From the NCBI GenBank assembly GCA_003389215.1, contig QQVP01000071.1, positions 164,165-228,164 on the forward strand: a stretch of 64,000 nt of DNA. The letters are read 5' to 3'. This DNA is from Planctomycetota bacterium. Lineage in GTDB: Bacteria; Planctomycetota; Planctomycetia; Pirellulales; UBA7805. Every line of letters begins with the position of its first letter. Positions within the stretch are counted from its first letter, which is position 1. The notes beneath the pieces were generated by a model. It saw only the letters and a list, made by a program, of their open reading frames with translations, was not told the origin of the DNA and did no database searches. Positions 29,261 to 38,685 of this stretch are shown in pieces. A program made the position numbers and the translations under genes.

Positions 29261-30267
29261 GCTGGCTGGGACTCGATATCGGCGGCGCCAACCTCAAGGC
29301 GGCCACCCTCGATGGCCAGGCCGAATCGCGCCCGCTGCCGCTCTGGCAGCGGCCCGCGGAACTGGCCGCGACACTGCACGAACTTCTCGCCGCAGCGGGA
29401 CCCCACGAGAACGTGGCCGTGACGATGACGGGCGAACTGGCAGACTGCTTTGCCACCAAGGCGGAGGGTGTCGAACGAATCGTCGCCGCGGTGGTCGACG
29501 CCGCCGCGCCGCGACGTTGCTATTTCTATCAGACGACGGGCGAGCTGGTTTCCGCCGACGAGGCGAGAGAGCAGCCCCTGCTGACGGCGGCGGCCAATTG
29601 GCATGCCCTGGCTCGCCTGGCCGGCCAACTCGCGCCCGAAGGATTTACCCTGCTGCTGGACGTCGGCTCGACCACCACCGATGTCATCCCCGTGGTCGCT
29701 GCTTCGCCGGTGACCGTTGGTCGCACCGATCCCGAGCGGTTGGCCAGTTTCGAACTCGTCTACACGGGCATCGAACGCAGTCCCGTCGCGGCGCTCGTCG
29801 ACGCTCTTCCCTGGCGAGGCGATCTTTGTCCGGTGGCGCAAGAGGTCTTTGCCACGACGCGCGATGCCTATCTGATTATGGAAGATCTCGAAGAACGACC
29901 AACGGCGACCGATACGGCCGACGGGCGACCCGCCACCCGCGCCGCGGCCCAGGTACGTCTGGCACGCATGATCTGCGCGGACGAGTCGCTGCTCGACGCC
30001 GCGGAAATTCGCGCGATGGCGGAAGTTGTCGGCTCCGCGCAGGTCGAGTTGATTGGCCAGGCGGCAGCTCGCGTCATCGATCGGCACGCCGAACCCGTCA
30101 CGATCGTCGTCTCGGGCAGCGGCGAGTTTGTGGCCCGCCGCGTCATCCGCTATCTGGATCTGCCGGCCCAGGTGATCTCGCTCGCCGATCGGCTTGGCCC
30201 GAGCGCCTCGCGATGTGCGGCGGCGGTGGCCGTGGCCAGGTTGGCTGCCGAGGAGGTGCGCGTATGA
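29257..30267 (+). CDS. Hydantoinase/oxoprolinase-like (COG1548) protein, MfnF-like
   Basis: TTG 29257, overlapping the previous stop by 4 bases, gives 336 residues (M-S-W-L-G-L-D-I-G-G-A-N-L-K-A-A). The ASKHA-type phosphate loops are visible: L-D-I-G-G-A-N-L-K near the start, M-T-G-E-L-A-D-C-F, and L-L-L-D-V-G-S-T-T-T-D-V-I-P. This is the pattern of the family known as 'probable H4MPT-linked C1 transfer pathway protein' (TIGR03123, COG1548), to which archaeal MfnF belongs. MfnF joins the furan and tyramine-glutamate halves of methanofuran. The Ser/Gly segment V-S-G-S-G-E-F near the end completes the nucleotide fold. The downstream kinase-like gene overlaps by ATGA. Confidence 0.85.
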   Translation: MSWLGLDIGGANLKAATLDGQAESRPLPLWQRPAELAATLHELLAAAGPHENVAVTMTGELADCFATKAEGVERIVAAVVDAAAPRRCYFYQTTGELVSADEAREQPLLTAAANWHALARLAGQLAPEGFTLLLDVGSTTTDVIPVVAASPVTVGRTDPERLASFELVYTGIERSPVAALVDALPWRGDLCPVAQEVFATTRDAYLIMEDLEERPTATDTADGRPATRAAAQVRLARMICADESLLDAAEIRAMAEVVGSAQVELIGQAAARVIDRHAEPVTIVVSGSGEFVARRVIRYLDLPAQVISLADRLGPSASRCAAAVAVARLAAEEVRV

Positions 30268-30959
30268 GTCGGTCGCCACTACGCATCATCAAGCTCGGCG
30301 GTAGCCTCTTGGACCGCCACGATCTCGTCGAGCGTTTCGAGCGTTGGCTGTCGCGGCAGACGCCTGCGAAGAATGTCGTCGTTCCCGGCGGCGGTCCGCT
30401 CGTCGACAGCTTGCGCCAGCTCTGTGCAGAACAGCAAACCGATGAGGTCACCGCCCATCGACTGGCATTGCGGGCGATGAGCGTCACGGCGCGGCTCACG
30501 GCGGCCATGACCTCGGCTCCACTCGTCGCGGTACATCCGGCGGACTTGATGTCGAGCTGGGCGTCCGATGAGACCGACTTGGTTGTGCTCGATACGAGCC
30601 CCTCCGTCTGTCCCGAGGAAACGGGGCAGGCAGCCCCGCAACGGACCTGCGACCTGCCCCAGTCGTGGCAATCGACGGGCGACTCCATCGCGGCTTGGGT
30701 CGCCCGGGAAGCCTCCGCGAGCGAACTCGTCCTGCTCAAGTCGGCGTTGCCGCCGCATCCCGACTGGCACGGAGCGGCCGCGGCGGGCTACGTCGATGAG
30801 CACTTTCCGCGGATCGTCCGCCAGGTGGCGGCGGCGCGGTGTGTCAATCTTCGTGACGACACATTCTTAGAGTGGCGGCCCGCAGAGACTGCGAACGCAG
30901 AGACTGCGACCGCCCAGAGCGCGACCATCGGGTTCGCAAATCGCTCGGACGGAGCCTAG
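30264..30959 (+). CDS. Amino-acid-kinase family protein, MfnE-like
   Basis: ATG 30264 overlaps the previous stop (ATGA) and has AGGAGG upstream. The 231 residues begin I-I-K-L-G-G-S-L-L-D and continue with V-V-V-P-G-G-G-P-L-V-D, the phosphate-binding loops of the amino acid kinase fold. The pattern A-x-R-L-A-L-R-A-M is typical of the uncharacterised or MfnE-type kinases found with H4MPT genes. MfnE adds a phosphate to aminomethylfuran-methyl phosphate. The C-terminal ~20 residues are a low-complexity Ala/Thr tail encoded by a 15-bp duplication (30881-30910). The stop TAG shares CTAG with the stop of the opposite gene. Confidence 0.8.
   Translation: MSRSPLRIIKLGGSLLDRHDLVERFERWLSRQTPAKNVVVPGGGPLVDSLRQLCAEQQTDEVTAHRLALRAMSVTARLTAAMTSAPLVAVHPADLMSSWASDETDLVVLDTSPSVCPEETGQAAPQRTCDLPQSWQSTGDSIAAWVAREASASELVLLKSALPPHPDWHGAAAAGYVDEHFPRIVRQVAAARCVNLRDDTFLEWRPAETANAETATAQSATIGFANRSDGA
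30881..30910. repeat. 15-bp tandem duplication at the 3' end of the mfnE-like gene
   Basis: CGCAGAGACTGCGAA (30881-30895) is followed directly by CGCAGAGACTGCGAC (30896-30910). It encodes the repeated A-E-T-A-[NT]-A part of the protein's tail. Confidence 0.8.
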
Positions 30960-32329
30960 TTCCAGTACCACGGGGCGTCAGCGGGCGAGGTCGCCGAGCC
31001 TCGCTGTTGAGCGACGCTCGCCTCGACTTGCCGAGTCTTGGCGATCTTCCAGGGATCGAAGCTCACGCCGCCCGATGCGGTGATTGCGCGAAAGTTGCCC
31101 AGCTTCTTCTGACTGGTGATCGTCGGCACGTGTCGCGGGGTCTGGTAGACCGGCAGCGTCAGGGCGTCGGCGTCGAGAAGGAGTCCGATATCGAGTCCAG
31201 CGCGATCCGGCAGATCCTCCGACGCGATCAGAGCCGCCACCACGGTCAGGTCCATGCAGTTGCGAAGTTCTGCGAAGACGGGCGACTTGCGAGCCAAGGC
31301 TTCGTAGCGTGCCGTCATGTTGTCGGCCCACTTCTTGGCGACGGGATCGACCTCGCCGGTACCCACGCGGGAACCGTCGTCGTTCATGACCTCTTCCTCC
31401 GTCATCGCCTTCACTCCCTGCCCGCGGAGCTCGAAGGCGAGTCCCGCTTCGTCGGCGTGAATTGCCTCGTAGTTATCTTCCAGCCACCACCGCGGCATCA
31501 TGTTCTGGATTTCAGGACTCTTCAGCAGGTTGAGGAAGCTCGGCAGCCTCTTGATCGGCGGCCTGTCGAAACCCATGGCCAGGCGCTTCATGCGGTAGTC
31601 GGCGGCGACCAGCACTCGGGCGATGCGGGAATCGGCGGGGATTCCGCTCACGGTCACCGTTTGGTATCCCATCGCTTGTTCGATTTGCTTCATCGCCCGC
31701 CGGTGGCTCTTCGGCGGATTCGCCAGGAAACCGGCGTTAAGCTCTTGAAACTTGCGCATGCCCTCGTTCGTGGGATCGATCGAGCAGCTGATGACACTCT
31801 GCTCGGGGTCGTGGGCGAAGCGGAGCGCCACGATCAGATCTTCCAGGTGCATGACCGGCTGCTGATTCTTCTGGCCCACGACCGACCCGTCTTCGTTGAC
31901 CGTCCAGCCTTCGCCAGGTCCCACCAGGACAATGTCGTTCTCTTCGGGGTAGACGAAGACGTACTTGACCCGCTGCAGACCGGCCAGATAGCGAACATGG
32001 TGCGGCAGCCGCTGGAGGTCCACCTCGCCGCTGTTCTCGATCGACTCGAGCAGCTTGCGGAGCGAGACCTTGCGCAGTTCGCTGGTCCCCTGCAAAGTCT
32101 CGGGCGTTTCCCCGATTTTCCCCATCAGCACGCGGCGGGCGGCTTCGAAGTCGCCCCGTTTCATTTCGGAGAGGACGCCGTTGGCGTCGATCTTGATTCC
32201 GCCGACGGCCTGACCGCCGAAGCCGAAAGGAACTCCGAGCGCATAGACCGTGAGGGGGCAGGCTGCGGCCAGCAGGGCCAAGACCAGCACGGAACCGCAG
32301 CTGTAACGAAGTCGTTTGGAATGCAACAT
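30956..32329 (-). CDS. DUF1598-type secreted protein (shorter paralogue)
   Basis: ATG 32329 gives 457 residues (M-L-H-S-K-R-L-R-Y-S...). The longer upstream frame would add 136 residues of arbitrary composition. The first ~32 residues form a signal peptide. The rest aligns in blocks with the protein at 5809-7647: L-A-G-L-Q-R-V-K-Y-V-F-V-Y-P-E-E-N-D-I-V-L, H-L-E-D-L-I-V-A-L-R, S-C-S-I-D-P-T-N-E-G, V-A-A-D-Y-R-M-K-R, and a conserved W-W-[FL]-x-x-N-Y. This is the DUF1598 family, function unknown. It converges on the mfnE-like gene with overlapping stop codons. Confidence 0.78.
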   Translation of the reverse strand: MLHSKRLRYSCGSVLVLALLAAACPLTVYALGVPFGFGGQAVGGIKIDANGVLSEMKRGDFEAARRVLMGKIGETPETLQGTSELRKVSLRKLLESIENSGEVDLQRLPHHVRYLAGLQRVKYVFVYPEENDIVLVGPGEGWTVNEDGSVVGQKNQQPVMHLEDLIVALRFAHDPEQSVISCSIDPTNEGMRKFQELNAGFLANPPKSHRRAMKQIEQAMGYQTVTVSGIPADSRIARVLVAADYRMKRLAMGFDRPPIKRLPSFLNLLKSPEIQNMMPRWWLEDNYEAIHADEAGLAFELRGQGVKAMTEEEVMNDDGSRVGTGEVDPVAKKWADNMTARYEALARKSPVFAELRNCMDLTVVAALIASEDLPDRAGLDIGLLLDADALTLPVYQTPRHVPTITSQKKLGNFRAITASGGVSFDPWKIAKTRQVEASVAQQRGSATSPADAPWYWN

Positions 32330-32801
32330 TGCCAGATCTCCTGCTCGCGGAATGCCTCGAGGCGGTATCGGTCGTGTGCCCTGGGCCCGCTCTCTCGGTC
32401 GCCACGGACGGGGACCTGACAGCTCGCCGTGAGCCGTATCTAGCACCCCGAATCGCGAGTCCATACCGGATCCGCAGACCGCGCTATTCAATAGGTTCAG
32501 TCTAGTTGGGGTCGGCAAAATACGCAACAAAATCGCGATTCTCGGGGTTCCGTAAGCGTTTTCGGTGACAGCATTTCGGCCGCCCCGGCGGACGCCCACC
32601 GGCGCTGCGTAGGCCCCACGAAGCGGCAGTCGTATACCTTGCGGAAGGGTCCGCGGGCCGACTAGATTGAAGGACAGGGGCGGTTGTGGCCGTTCGGCCG
32701 CGTCAGGTGGAAGCCGCTTCGGCAGATCGCCTAACAACAGCCCCAGGGCGGGACGGTCGCTCGCGCGATCTCCGCCGGTTAGCCCATCTCGCGATCAATC
32801 T
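32330..32801. other. Divergent intergenic region
   Basis: 472 bases between the DUF1598 gene and the sigma54 activator gene; both promoters should lie here. ACCCCGAATCGCGAG (32445-32459) and ATCGCGATTCTCGGGGT (32532-32548) are imperfect inverted repeats about 70 bases apart, separated by an AT-richer stretch (32485-32530). No gene was seen. Confidence 0.4.
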
Positions 32802-34802
32802 ATGCTCGCTTACCTCGTCATTCGTGAAGGCTCGAACTGGACCGACGTGATCCGCCTCACGCCGGGTCAGTCGTTTACGATCGGCCGTTCGCCCACGAAT
32901 CACATCGTGATCAAGAGCGAACGCTGCAGCCGCGAGCACGCCGAGGTGTTCCAGGGCTCCGAGGGCTGGACGGTTCGCGATCTCGACAGCCGCAACGGAA
33001 CCTACGTCCACAACGAACGGATCACGGGCGATGTCCTGCTCGATCAGGACGACATCATCCGTATCGGTGGGGCCCAGCTAAAGTTTGTGCGCGACGTCTC
33101 CAAGGCCTTTCCCGAGTCTGCCCGACTCCGTGACGGCGACGGTGCGTCCGCCGATTCCGAGGGCATGAGTGTTCTCGACGACGAGCCGACCCATATCACC
33201 CACCGGGCGATGCAGACCAAGTTCCTCAGCCCGCAGGAGGTTGACGAGGAAGAGGCGGCACCCAAGGTCGGGCGAGCCGCGGCGGCCCTTTGTCGACTCG
33301 CGTTCGATCTAGCGCAGGCTCCCGATCTGCCTCGCCTGGCGGAGATCGCCCTGGCGGGGCTGTTCAACGAGGTCCGCGTCGACAGCGGGGCCCTGCTGCT
33401 GCTGCCGAAGACGCTGCACGGCGACCCCGAGGGCTCCGACCTGGAGATCGTCGCCTCGCGAACCGACATCGAGGATCGGTATCACCGGCTTTCCAGCTTC
33501 CTCGGCACGACCGTCCTTCGCGAAGGCGAGGCGGTGTTGGCCCGCAACGTCATCGACGACAGCGTGCTGGGGGGACGCGACAGCCAAGGTGAAATTCACG
33601 CCACGAGCGTGATCTGTGCGCCGATTCGCCGGGGCGGACGCCTATTGGGCCTGGTCCACCTCTACTCCACGCAGGTCGACGTCGCGCCCGACCCGGATGA
33701 TTTGGAGTTTACCCTTGCCGTGGCGGAAACGATCGGCGTGGCCATCGACAACCTCAACCGTCGCGAAGAGCTGGCCGAGAATCTCAGCCACGTCCAGGTG
33801 GAAAACGTCCAACTTCGCGAGCGGCTGGGCGTGGAGAGCGAGATTGTCGGCTCGAGCCTTGCCATGCAGCGCGTTAGCCAGGAGATTGTGCGGGCCGCGC
33901 CGAGTCGCGCCACGGTGTTGATTCGCGGCGAGAGCGGCGTCGGCAAGGAGCTCGTCGCGCGGGCCGTCCACTACGCCAGTCCGCGGGCGAAGCAACCGTT
34001 TGTCTGCCTGAATTGCGCCGCACTTTCCGAGACGCTGCTGGAGAGCGAACTCTTCGGCCACGAGAAGGGGGCCTTTACCGGGGCCACCGAGCGCAAGATC
34101 GGCAAGTTCGAGGCGGCCCACGAAGGCACGCTGATGCTCGACGAGATTGGCGAGATGAGCCCGGGAATCCAGGCCAAGTTTCTGCGGGTTCTCGAGGGCC
34201 ATGCCTTCGAACGTGTCGGTGGCAGTCAGCCGATCAGCGTCGACGTGCGCGTCATCGCGGCCACGAATCGCGACCTGGAAAAAGAGGTCGCCGAAGGCAA
34301 CTTTCGCCGCGATCTCTATTTCCGTTTGCACGTGGTCGAGATCTTCGTGCCGGCGTTGCGCAAGCGGCCCGAGGACATCCATGAGCTGGCCGCCTTCTTC
34401 CTGCAGAAGTACAACGAGGAAACGGGGCGACGCATCCGCGGCTTTACTCCCGACGCGCTGGAGGCGATGCGGCGTTATCGCTGGCCGGGCAACGTGCGGG
34501 AGATGAAGAATGTCATCGAGCGGGCGGTCGTGCTCGCCCGTGATGATGAGTTGGACATCGACGATCTGACCCTTTCGAATCTGTCGACGGCCGGCGACAC
34601 GGTCGATCCGGCCCTTCCAGTCGACCAGTACGAGCCGATGTCGCTGGCCGAGATGGAACAGATTCACGTGTTGGCGACGCTGCGGGCGACCGGTTGGAAC
34701 AAGAGCCGGGCGGCCAGCATTTTGGGCATCGAACGCTCGACGCTCGATCGCAAGATCCGGCGCTACGAGCTGGTCAACGAGGGCACTCGGCGGGCGCGAT
34801 GA
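32802..34802 (+). CDS. FHA-GAF-AAA+ sigma54-dependent transcriptional activator
   Basis: ATG 32802 gives 666 residues. The order is an FHA phosphothreonine-binding domain (about 1-100: [24 protein letters not shown]), a GAF domain (about 170-330), a sigma54-interaction AAA+ domain with Walker A G-E-S-G-V-G-K-E near 375 and G-A-F-T-G-A near 424, and a C-terminal Fis-type helix-turn-helix ([16 protein letters not shown]). G-A-F-T-G-A and the R-W-P-G-N-V-R-E arginine finger region show it should activate sigma54 RNA polymerase. The FHA domain suggests control by Ser/Thr kinases. Its stop overlaps the queG start (ATGA). Confidence 0.95.
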   Translation: MLAYLVIREGSNWTDVIRLTPGQSFTIGRSPTNHIVIKSERCSREHAEVFQGSEGWTVRDLDSRNGTYVHNERITGDVLLDQDDIIRIGGAQLKFVRDVSKAFPESARLRDGDGASADSEGMSVLDDEPTHITHRAMQTKFLSPQEVDEEEAAPKVGRAAAALCRLAFDLAQAPDLPRLAEIALAGLFNEVRVDSGALLLLPKTLHGDPEGSDLEIVASRTDIEDRYHRLSSFLGTTVLREGEAVLARNVIDDSVLGGRDSQGEIHATSVICAPIRRGGRLLGLVHLYSTQVDVAPDPDDLEFTLAVAETIGVAIDNLNRREELAENLSHVQVENVQLRERLGVESEIVGSSLAMQRVSQEIVRAAPSRATVLIRGESGVGKELVARAVHYASPRAKQPFVCLNCAALSETLLESELFGHEKGAFTGATERKIGKFEAAHEGTLMLDEIGEMSPGIQAKFLRVLEGHAFERVGGSQPISVDVRVIAATNRDLEKEVAEGNFRRDLYFRLHVVEIFVPALRKRPEDIHELAAFFLQKYNEETGRRIRGFTPDALEAMRRYRWPGNVREMKNVIERAVVLARDDELDIDDLTLSNLSTAGDTVDPALPVDQYEPMSLAEMEQIHVLATLRATGWNKSRAASILGIERSTLDRKIRRYELVNEGTRRAR

Positions 34803-35917
34803 GCTGCGTCTCACGGACGGCCGACCTGAAGCAACAGGCCCACCACGCCGGTTTCGAGCTGGTGGGGGTCTCTCCGGCCGTGACGCCCACGGGCGTTCAT
34901 CGATTGGCCGACTGGCTGGCCACCGGCTACGCCGGACAAATGCAGTACCTTGCGGCCCGCCAGGACGCTTACGCCGATCTCGATCGCGTGCTCGATGGGG
35001 TACGCAGCGTTGTCATGCTCGGCATGAACTACGCGAATTCACCCCCCCGGGACGTGGACGTCGGCCAGGGGCGGGTCTCGCGTTACGCCTGGGGTGAAGA
35101 TTATCACGACCTGATTCACGCTCGACTTGCGGAGCTGGCCAGCTCGCTTCGCGCCAGCGAGCCGCAGGCACGGGTCCGCGGCGTTGTCGATACGGCACCG
35201 CTCCTGGAACGCGAGTTCGCCCAGCTGGCGGGTCTCGGCTGGGTCGGCAAGAACACGATGCTCATCAACCGTTCGGAAGGGAGCTGGTTCTTTCTCGCCG
35301 CGCTCTTGACCGATCTGGAACTCGAATACGACGACCCCGAAGAAGAGGAATATTGCGGCACCTGCACGGCGTGCCTGGAGGCCTGTCCCACGGGCGCCTT
35401 TGTCGAGCCCTATGTTCTCGATGCCCGCCGCTGTATCAGCTACCTGACGATCGAATTGAAGACGGCGATTCCGCTCGCCCTGCGCGAGGGTCTCGGCGAT
35501 TGGCTGTTCGGCTGCGACATTTGCCAGGGCGTCTGCCCCTGGAACAACCATGCGGCCACGACTGCGGAGCCGGCATTCCGACCCGCGGCGGATCGCGATC
35601 CGGTCGATCTTGTCGCCCTGTTCGATCTGGACGAGGCCGACTTCCGTCATCGCTTTCGGCAGACTCCGCTGTGGCGTCCGCGGCGGCGCGGCATCTTGCG
35701 AAACGCGGCCGTGCTGCTCGGCAATCGACCCCATCCAACGGCACTATCGGCGCTGATCAAGGGGCTCAACGACAAAGAACCGTTGGTGCGCGGCGCGGCG
35801 GCCTGGGCCCTCGGCAGGTATGACGAGCCGCCAGCCCGCGAGGCCCTCCTCGCGCGCCGCGAGCTCGAAGATGACGACGAAGTGCGGGGGGAAATTGATG
35901 CGGCGCTCAGCGACTGA
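34799..35917 (+). CDS. queG: Epoxyqueuosine reductase
   Basis: ATG 34799 overlaps the previous stop and gives 372 residues. QueG reduces epoxyqueuosine to queuosine in tRNA, using cobalamin. Two [4Fe-4S] ligand sets are visible: [16 protein letters not shown] and [11 protein letters not shown]. The N-terminal part contains the A-W-G-E-D-Y-H and [17 protein letters not shown] family signature. The C-terminal ~80 residues are HEAT-like repeats, also known in QueG. It is transcribed with the sigma54 activator; why the two are coupled is unclear. Confidence 0.95.
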   Translation: MSCVSRTADLKQQAHHAGFELVGVSPAVTPTGVHRLADWLATGYAGQMQYLAARQDAYADLDRVLDGVRSVVMLGMNYANSPPRDVDVGQGRVSRYAWGEDYHDLIHARLAELASSLRASEPQARVRGVVDTAPLLEREFAQLAGLGWVGKNTMLINRSEGSWFFLAALLTDLELEYDDPEEEEYCGTCTACLEACPTGAFVEPYVLDARRCISYLTIELKTAIPLALREGLGDWLFGCDICQGVCPWNNHAATTAEPAFRPAADRDPVDLVALFDLDEADFRHRFRQTPLWRPRRRGILRNAAVLLGNRPHPTALSALIKGLNDKEPLVRGAAAWALGRYDEPPAREALLARRELEDDDEVRGEIDAALSD

Positions 35918-35962
35918 TCCCCCACGCGGCGTCCTATCACTCGGCGGCTACGAGGCCGTCGG

Positions 35963-37066
35963 TTAAGAGTTCGACGATTCGCAGGCCACTCCGCCCGGCG
36001 TCCCGGCGATCTCCGGTTCGGCCGGAGGATGGACCCCCGGCAGGTCCTCGCCGTACCAGCGGTCGAGCACTTCCTGCCACTGACCCGGCTGTCGCACCTT
36101 GACGAAGGCGTCACGAACCTCGACGGCCTGCGGATGGAGCCGCGAGTACTTGATGCCGAACTTACGCATCATCGGACAGCAACGTTTCGCACCGTAGGTC
36201 TCGTCGGCCAGGGCATAGTGTTCGTGGATGACCTCCCGCTGTTCGAACAGACTGGGCGGATCGGGCAGCGGTTCACCCCGCGCCAGGGCCGCGCATTGCG
36301 AGAAGATCCAGGGATTGCCGATGGCACCGCGGGCGACCGTACATCCGTCGACCCCGGTCTCGTCGAGCATGTCGAGACAATTTTGCGGACTGAACAGATC
36401 GCCGCTGCCGAGAATCGTGCGTTCGCCCAGGTGCTGTTTCACCTCGCGGAGAAAGTCCCAGCGGCTGGGGCCGACGTAGCGCTGCATAACGGTGCGGCCG
36501 TGTACGGTCACCGCCGCCACGCCGCGCTCGAAGGCGCCGTCGAGAATCTGGAAGAACTTGGCGCGACTCTCCTGGCTGTCGTCGATTCCTCGCCGCATCT
36601 TGACGGTCACCGGAATCGGTTCCGGAACCGCACTGCGAACCGCCGCGACGATCTCCAACGCGACGTCCGGCTGGCTGAGGTGAAATCCGCCACGACAGCG
36701 GCCCAGTACCTTTTTCACGGGACAGCCAAAGTTGATGTCGATGACGTCGAAACCGGCATCGACGAGAATCTTGGCCGCCGGCCCAAATCGCTCCGGCTCG
36801 GCGCCCATCAACTGGCCCCCCACCGGATGTTCCTCGTCGGTCACCTTCAGGTAGCGGCGGGCTTTGCTGCCACGCGTGACGTCGACGACGAATTTGTCGA
36901 GCATCACCTCGCAGAGGGTGTAGGGGGCGCCGAGCCGCCGCGCGATGACCCGCATCGGCCAGTCGCTGTAGCCGCTTAAGGCGGCCTGCACGAACGGCAG
37001 ACCGACCGGGACCGCACCGATACTCAGACTCTTCGTTCCTGGGGGCGCTAGACTCATGGCTGCCAT
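35963..37066 (-). CDS. tRNA-dihydrouridine synthase (second homologue)
   Basis: ATG 37066 gives 367 residues; ATG 37057 is an alternative. It is an FMN-dependent TIM-barrel enzyme that makes dihydrouridine in tRNA: F-V-Q-A-A-L-S-G-Y-S-D-W-P-M-R, D-V-I-D-I-N-F-G-C-P-V-K-K-V with the catalytic Cys, V-T-V-H-G-R-T-V-M-Q-R-Y, I-L-G-S-G-D-L and V-A-R-G-A-I-G-N-P-W-I-F. It differs from the DusB-type protein at 18388-19458 (A-L-S-G-Y-S-D in place of A-P-M-A-G-F-T), so the two probably modify different positions. It is the last gene of the minus-strand run behind zwf, 84 bases downstream of the zwf stop. Confidence 0.9.
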   Translation of the reverse strand: MAAMSLAPPGTKSLSIGAVPVGLPFVQAALSGYSDWPMRVIARRLGAPYTLCEVMLDKFVVDVTRGSKARRYLKVTDEEHPVGGQLMGAEPERFGPAAKILVDAGFDVIDINFGCPVKKVLGRCRGGFHLSQPDVALEIVAAVRSAVPEPIPVTVKMRRGIDDSQESRAKFFQILDGAFERGVAAVTVHGRTVMQRYVGPSRWDFLREVKQHLGERTILGSGDLFSPQNCLDMLDETGVDGCTVARGAIGNPWIFSQCAALARGEPLPDPPSLFEQREVIHEHYALADETYGAKRCCPMMRKFGIKYSRLHPQAVEVRDAFVKVRQPGQWQEVLDRWYGEDLPGVHPPAEPEIAGTPGGVACESSNS

Positions 37067-37150
37067 TCTACGAAATCGCGGAGCGGACGACGATTGCAGC
37101 CAGCCGTCCGTGTCGGCGGGGCAGCCCCGCGCCATCGCGGCAAGGAGACG

Positions 37151-38611
37151 TTACTTCAGCACCGGGCAGGTGTCGAACCACTGACGACCCTGGTCCCGCA
37201 TCCAACGCGTCGAACACTCGGGGCCCCAGCCGCCCGGCTCGTAGGTCTCGATGTTCGGCGAGTCCTCCGCGGCCCAGCTGGCCAGGAACGGATCGATGAC
37301 GTCCCAGGCGAGTTCGACCTCGTCACTGCGGGCAAACAGGCTCGCTTCGCCCGCCAGGGCGTCGCACAGCAGGGGCTGATAGGCGTCGGGCAACCGCCCG
37401 CTGGCGTCTTGGGCAAAACGGAAGTCGAGTTCGCTCATCCGCAGTCGCATGCCCCCGTCGGGCACCTTGCTCTCGAAGTGGAGTTGGATTCCCTCGGCGG
37501 GCTGAATCTGAATCACGAGGCGGTTGGCGTCGACAAACTGCGCGTGCTTGTTCTTGTTGCCGAAGAGGGAATGGGGCGGAGCGACAAACTGGATCACGAT
37601 CTGCGTGGTGCGGCACGACATGCCCTTGCCCGAGCGGAGATAGAAGGGCACGCCCTGCCAACGCCAGTTGTCGATCCAAAGACGCGTGGCGGCAAAGGTG
37701 GGGGTGCGACTGTCGGCCGCCACACCCGGTTCGTCGAGATAGCCGCGATACTGTCCGCGGACGCTGCTCTGGCACAACTCGTCCTCGCTCAAAGCACGGA
37801 TGGCCCGCAAGACCTTCACTTTTTCGTCGCGAACCAGGTCGGCCTCGTAGCGGACCGGCGCTTCCATGGCCGTGATCATCAGGAGCTGCAACAGGTGATT
37901 CTGGAACATGTCGCGGAGCACACCGGCCGAGTCGTAGTAGCCGCCGCGACGACCGACAAGCACCTCTTCGGCCACGGTGATCTGCACGTGGTCGATGTAG
38001 TTGCGATTCCACACCGGTTCGAAGATCGCGTTGGCAAACCGCAACACCATCAGGTTTTGTACGGTCTCCTTGCCAAGATAGTGGTCGATGCGATAGACCT
38101 GGTGCTCGTCGAAGGCGCGATGGACCGCTTCGTTGAGCCGGTGGGCCGTCGCGCCATCGGTGCCGAATGGCTTCTCGATGACGACGCGACGCGGTCCTTC
38201 CGCTTCGCTGGCCAGTCCGGCGGCCGCCAGCCGCGTCACCGCCGGCTCGTAGAAGCGGGGTGCCGTCGACAGATAATAGACGCGCGTGCAGGCCGGGCTG
38301 TCTTCAATCTTCGCAAGCGTGACGACCAGCTTGTCGAAGTCCTCGGCGTTCTCGATATCGCCCGGCTGGTAGAAGATGTGCTGCGCGAAGGCCTGCCACG
38401 AGTCGGACTCGAACTCGTCGCCGACGAACTCCTGGGTGGATGCGGTCAGCTTGTCGCGCCACGCCTCGTGCGAGTAGGCCGTGCGCGAGAAGCCGAGCAC
38501 CTGGGTCTTCTCCGGCAGCCGGCCCTTGCGGTAGAGACTGTAGAGAGCCGGGATCAGCTTGCGGCTCGTCAGGTCGCCCGAGGCCCCCAGGATGACGATC
38601 GTATGCGACAT
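37151..38611 (-). CDS. zwf: Glucose-6-phosphate 1-dehydrogenase
   Basis: A 486-residue protein of normal length. It oxidises glucose-6-phosphate to 6-phosphogluconolactone with NAD(P)+, the entry to the oxidative pentose phosphate pathway. The coenzyme loop G-A-S-G-D-L-T-S-R-K (8-17) and the active site R-I-D-H-Y-L-G-K-E are present, with E-K-P-F-G-T-D upstream. It is in the same run as gnd and the PPi-type phosphofructokinase; an SDR gene ends 74 bases upstream. No pgl (6-phosphogluconolactonase) is seen in the run. Confidence 0.97.
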   Translation of the reverse strand: MSHTIVILGASGDLTSRKLIPALYSLYRKGRLPEKTQVLGFSRTAYSHEAWRDKLTASTQEFVGDEFESDSWQAFAQHIFYQPGDIENAEDFDKLVVTLAKIEDSPACTRVYYLSTAPRFYEPAVTRLAAAGLASEAEGPRRVVIEKPFGTDGATAHRLNEAVHRAFDEHQVYRIDHYLGKETVQNLMVLRFANAIFEPVWNRNYIDHVQITVAEEVLVGRRGGYYDSAGVLRDMFQNHLLQLLMITAMEAPVRYEADLVRDEKVKVLRAIRALSEDELCQSSVRGQYRGYLDEPGVAADSRTPTFAATRLWIDNWRWQGVPFYLRSGKGMSCRTTQIVIQFVAPPHSLFGNKNKHAQFVDANRLVIQIQPAEGIQLHFESKVPDGGMRLRMSELDFRFAQDASGRLPDAYQPLLCDALAGEASLFARSDEVELAWDVIDPFLASWAAEDSPNIETYEPGGWGPECSTRWMRDQGRQWFDTCPVLK

Positions 38612-38685
38612 GAGATGTGGCCTTTGGTGTCTCAGGGCCGCGACGCCTGAAAAGGTGTTGGGTGAAGGCGTGGACGAGTGCGGCC

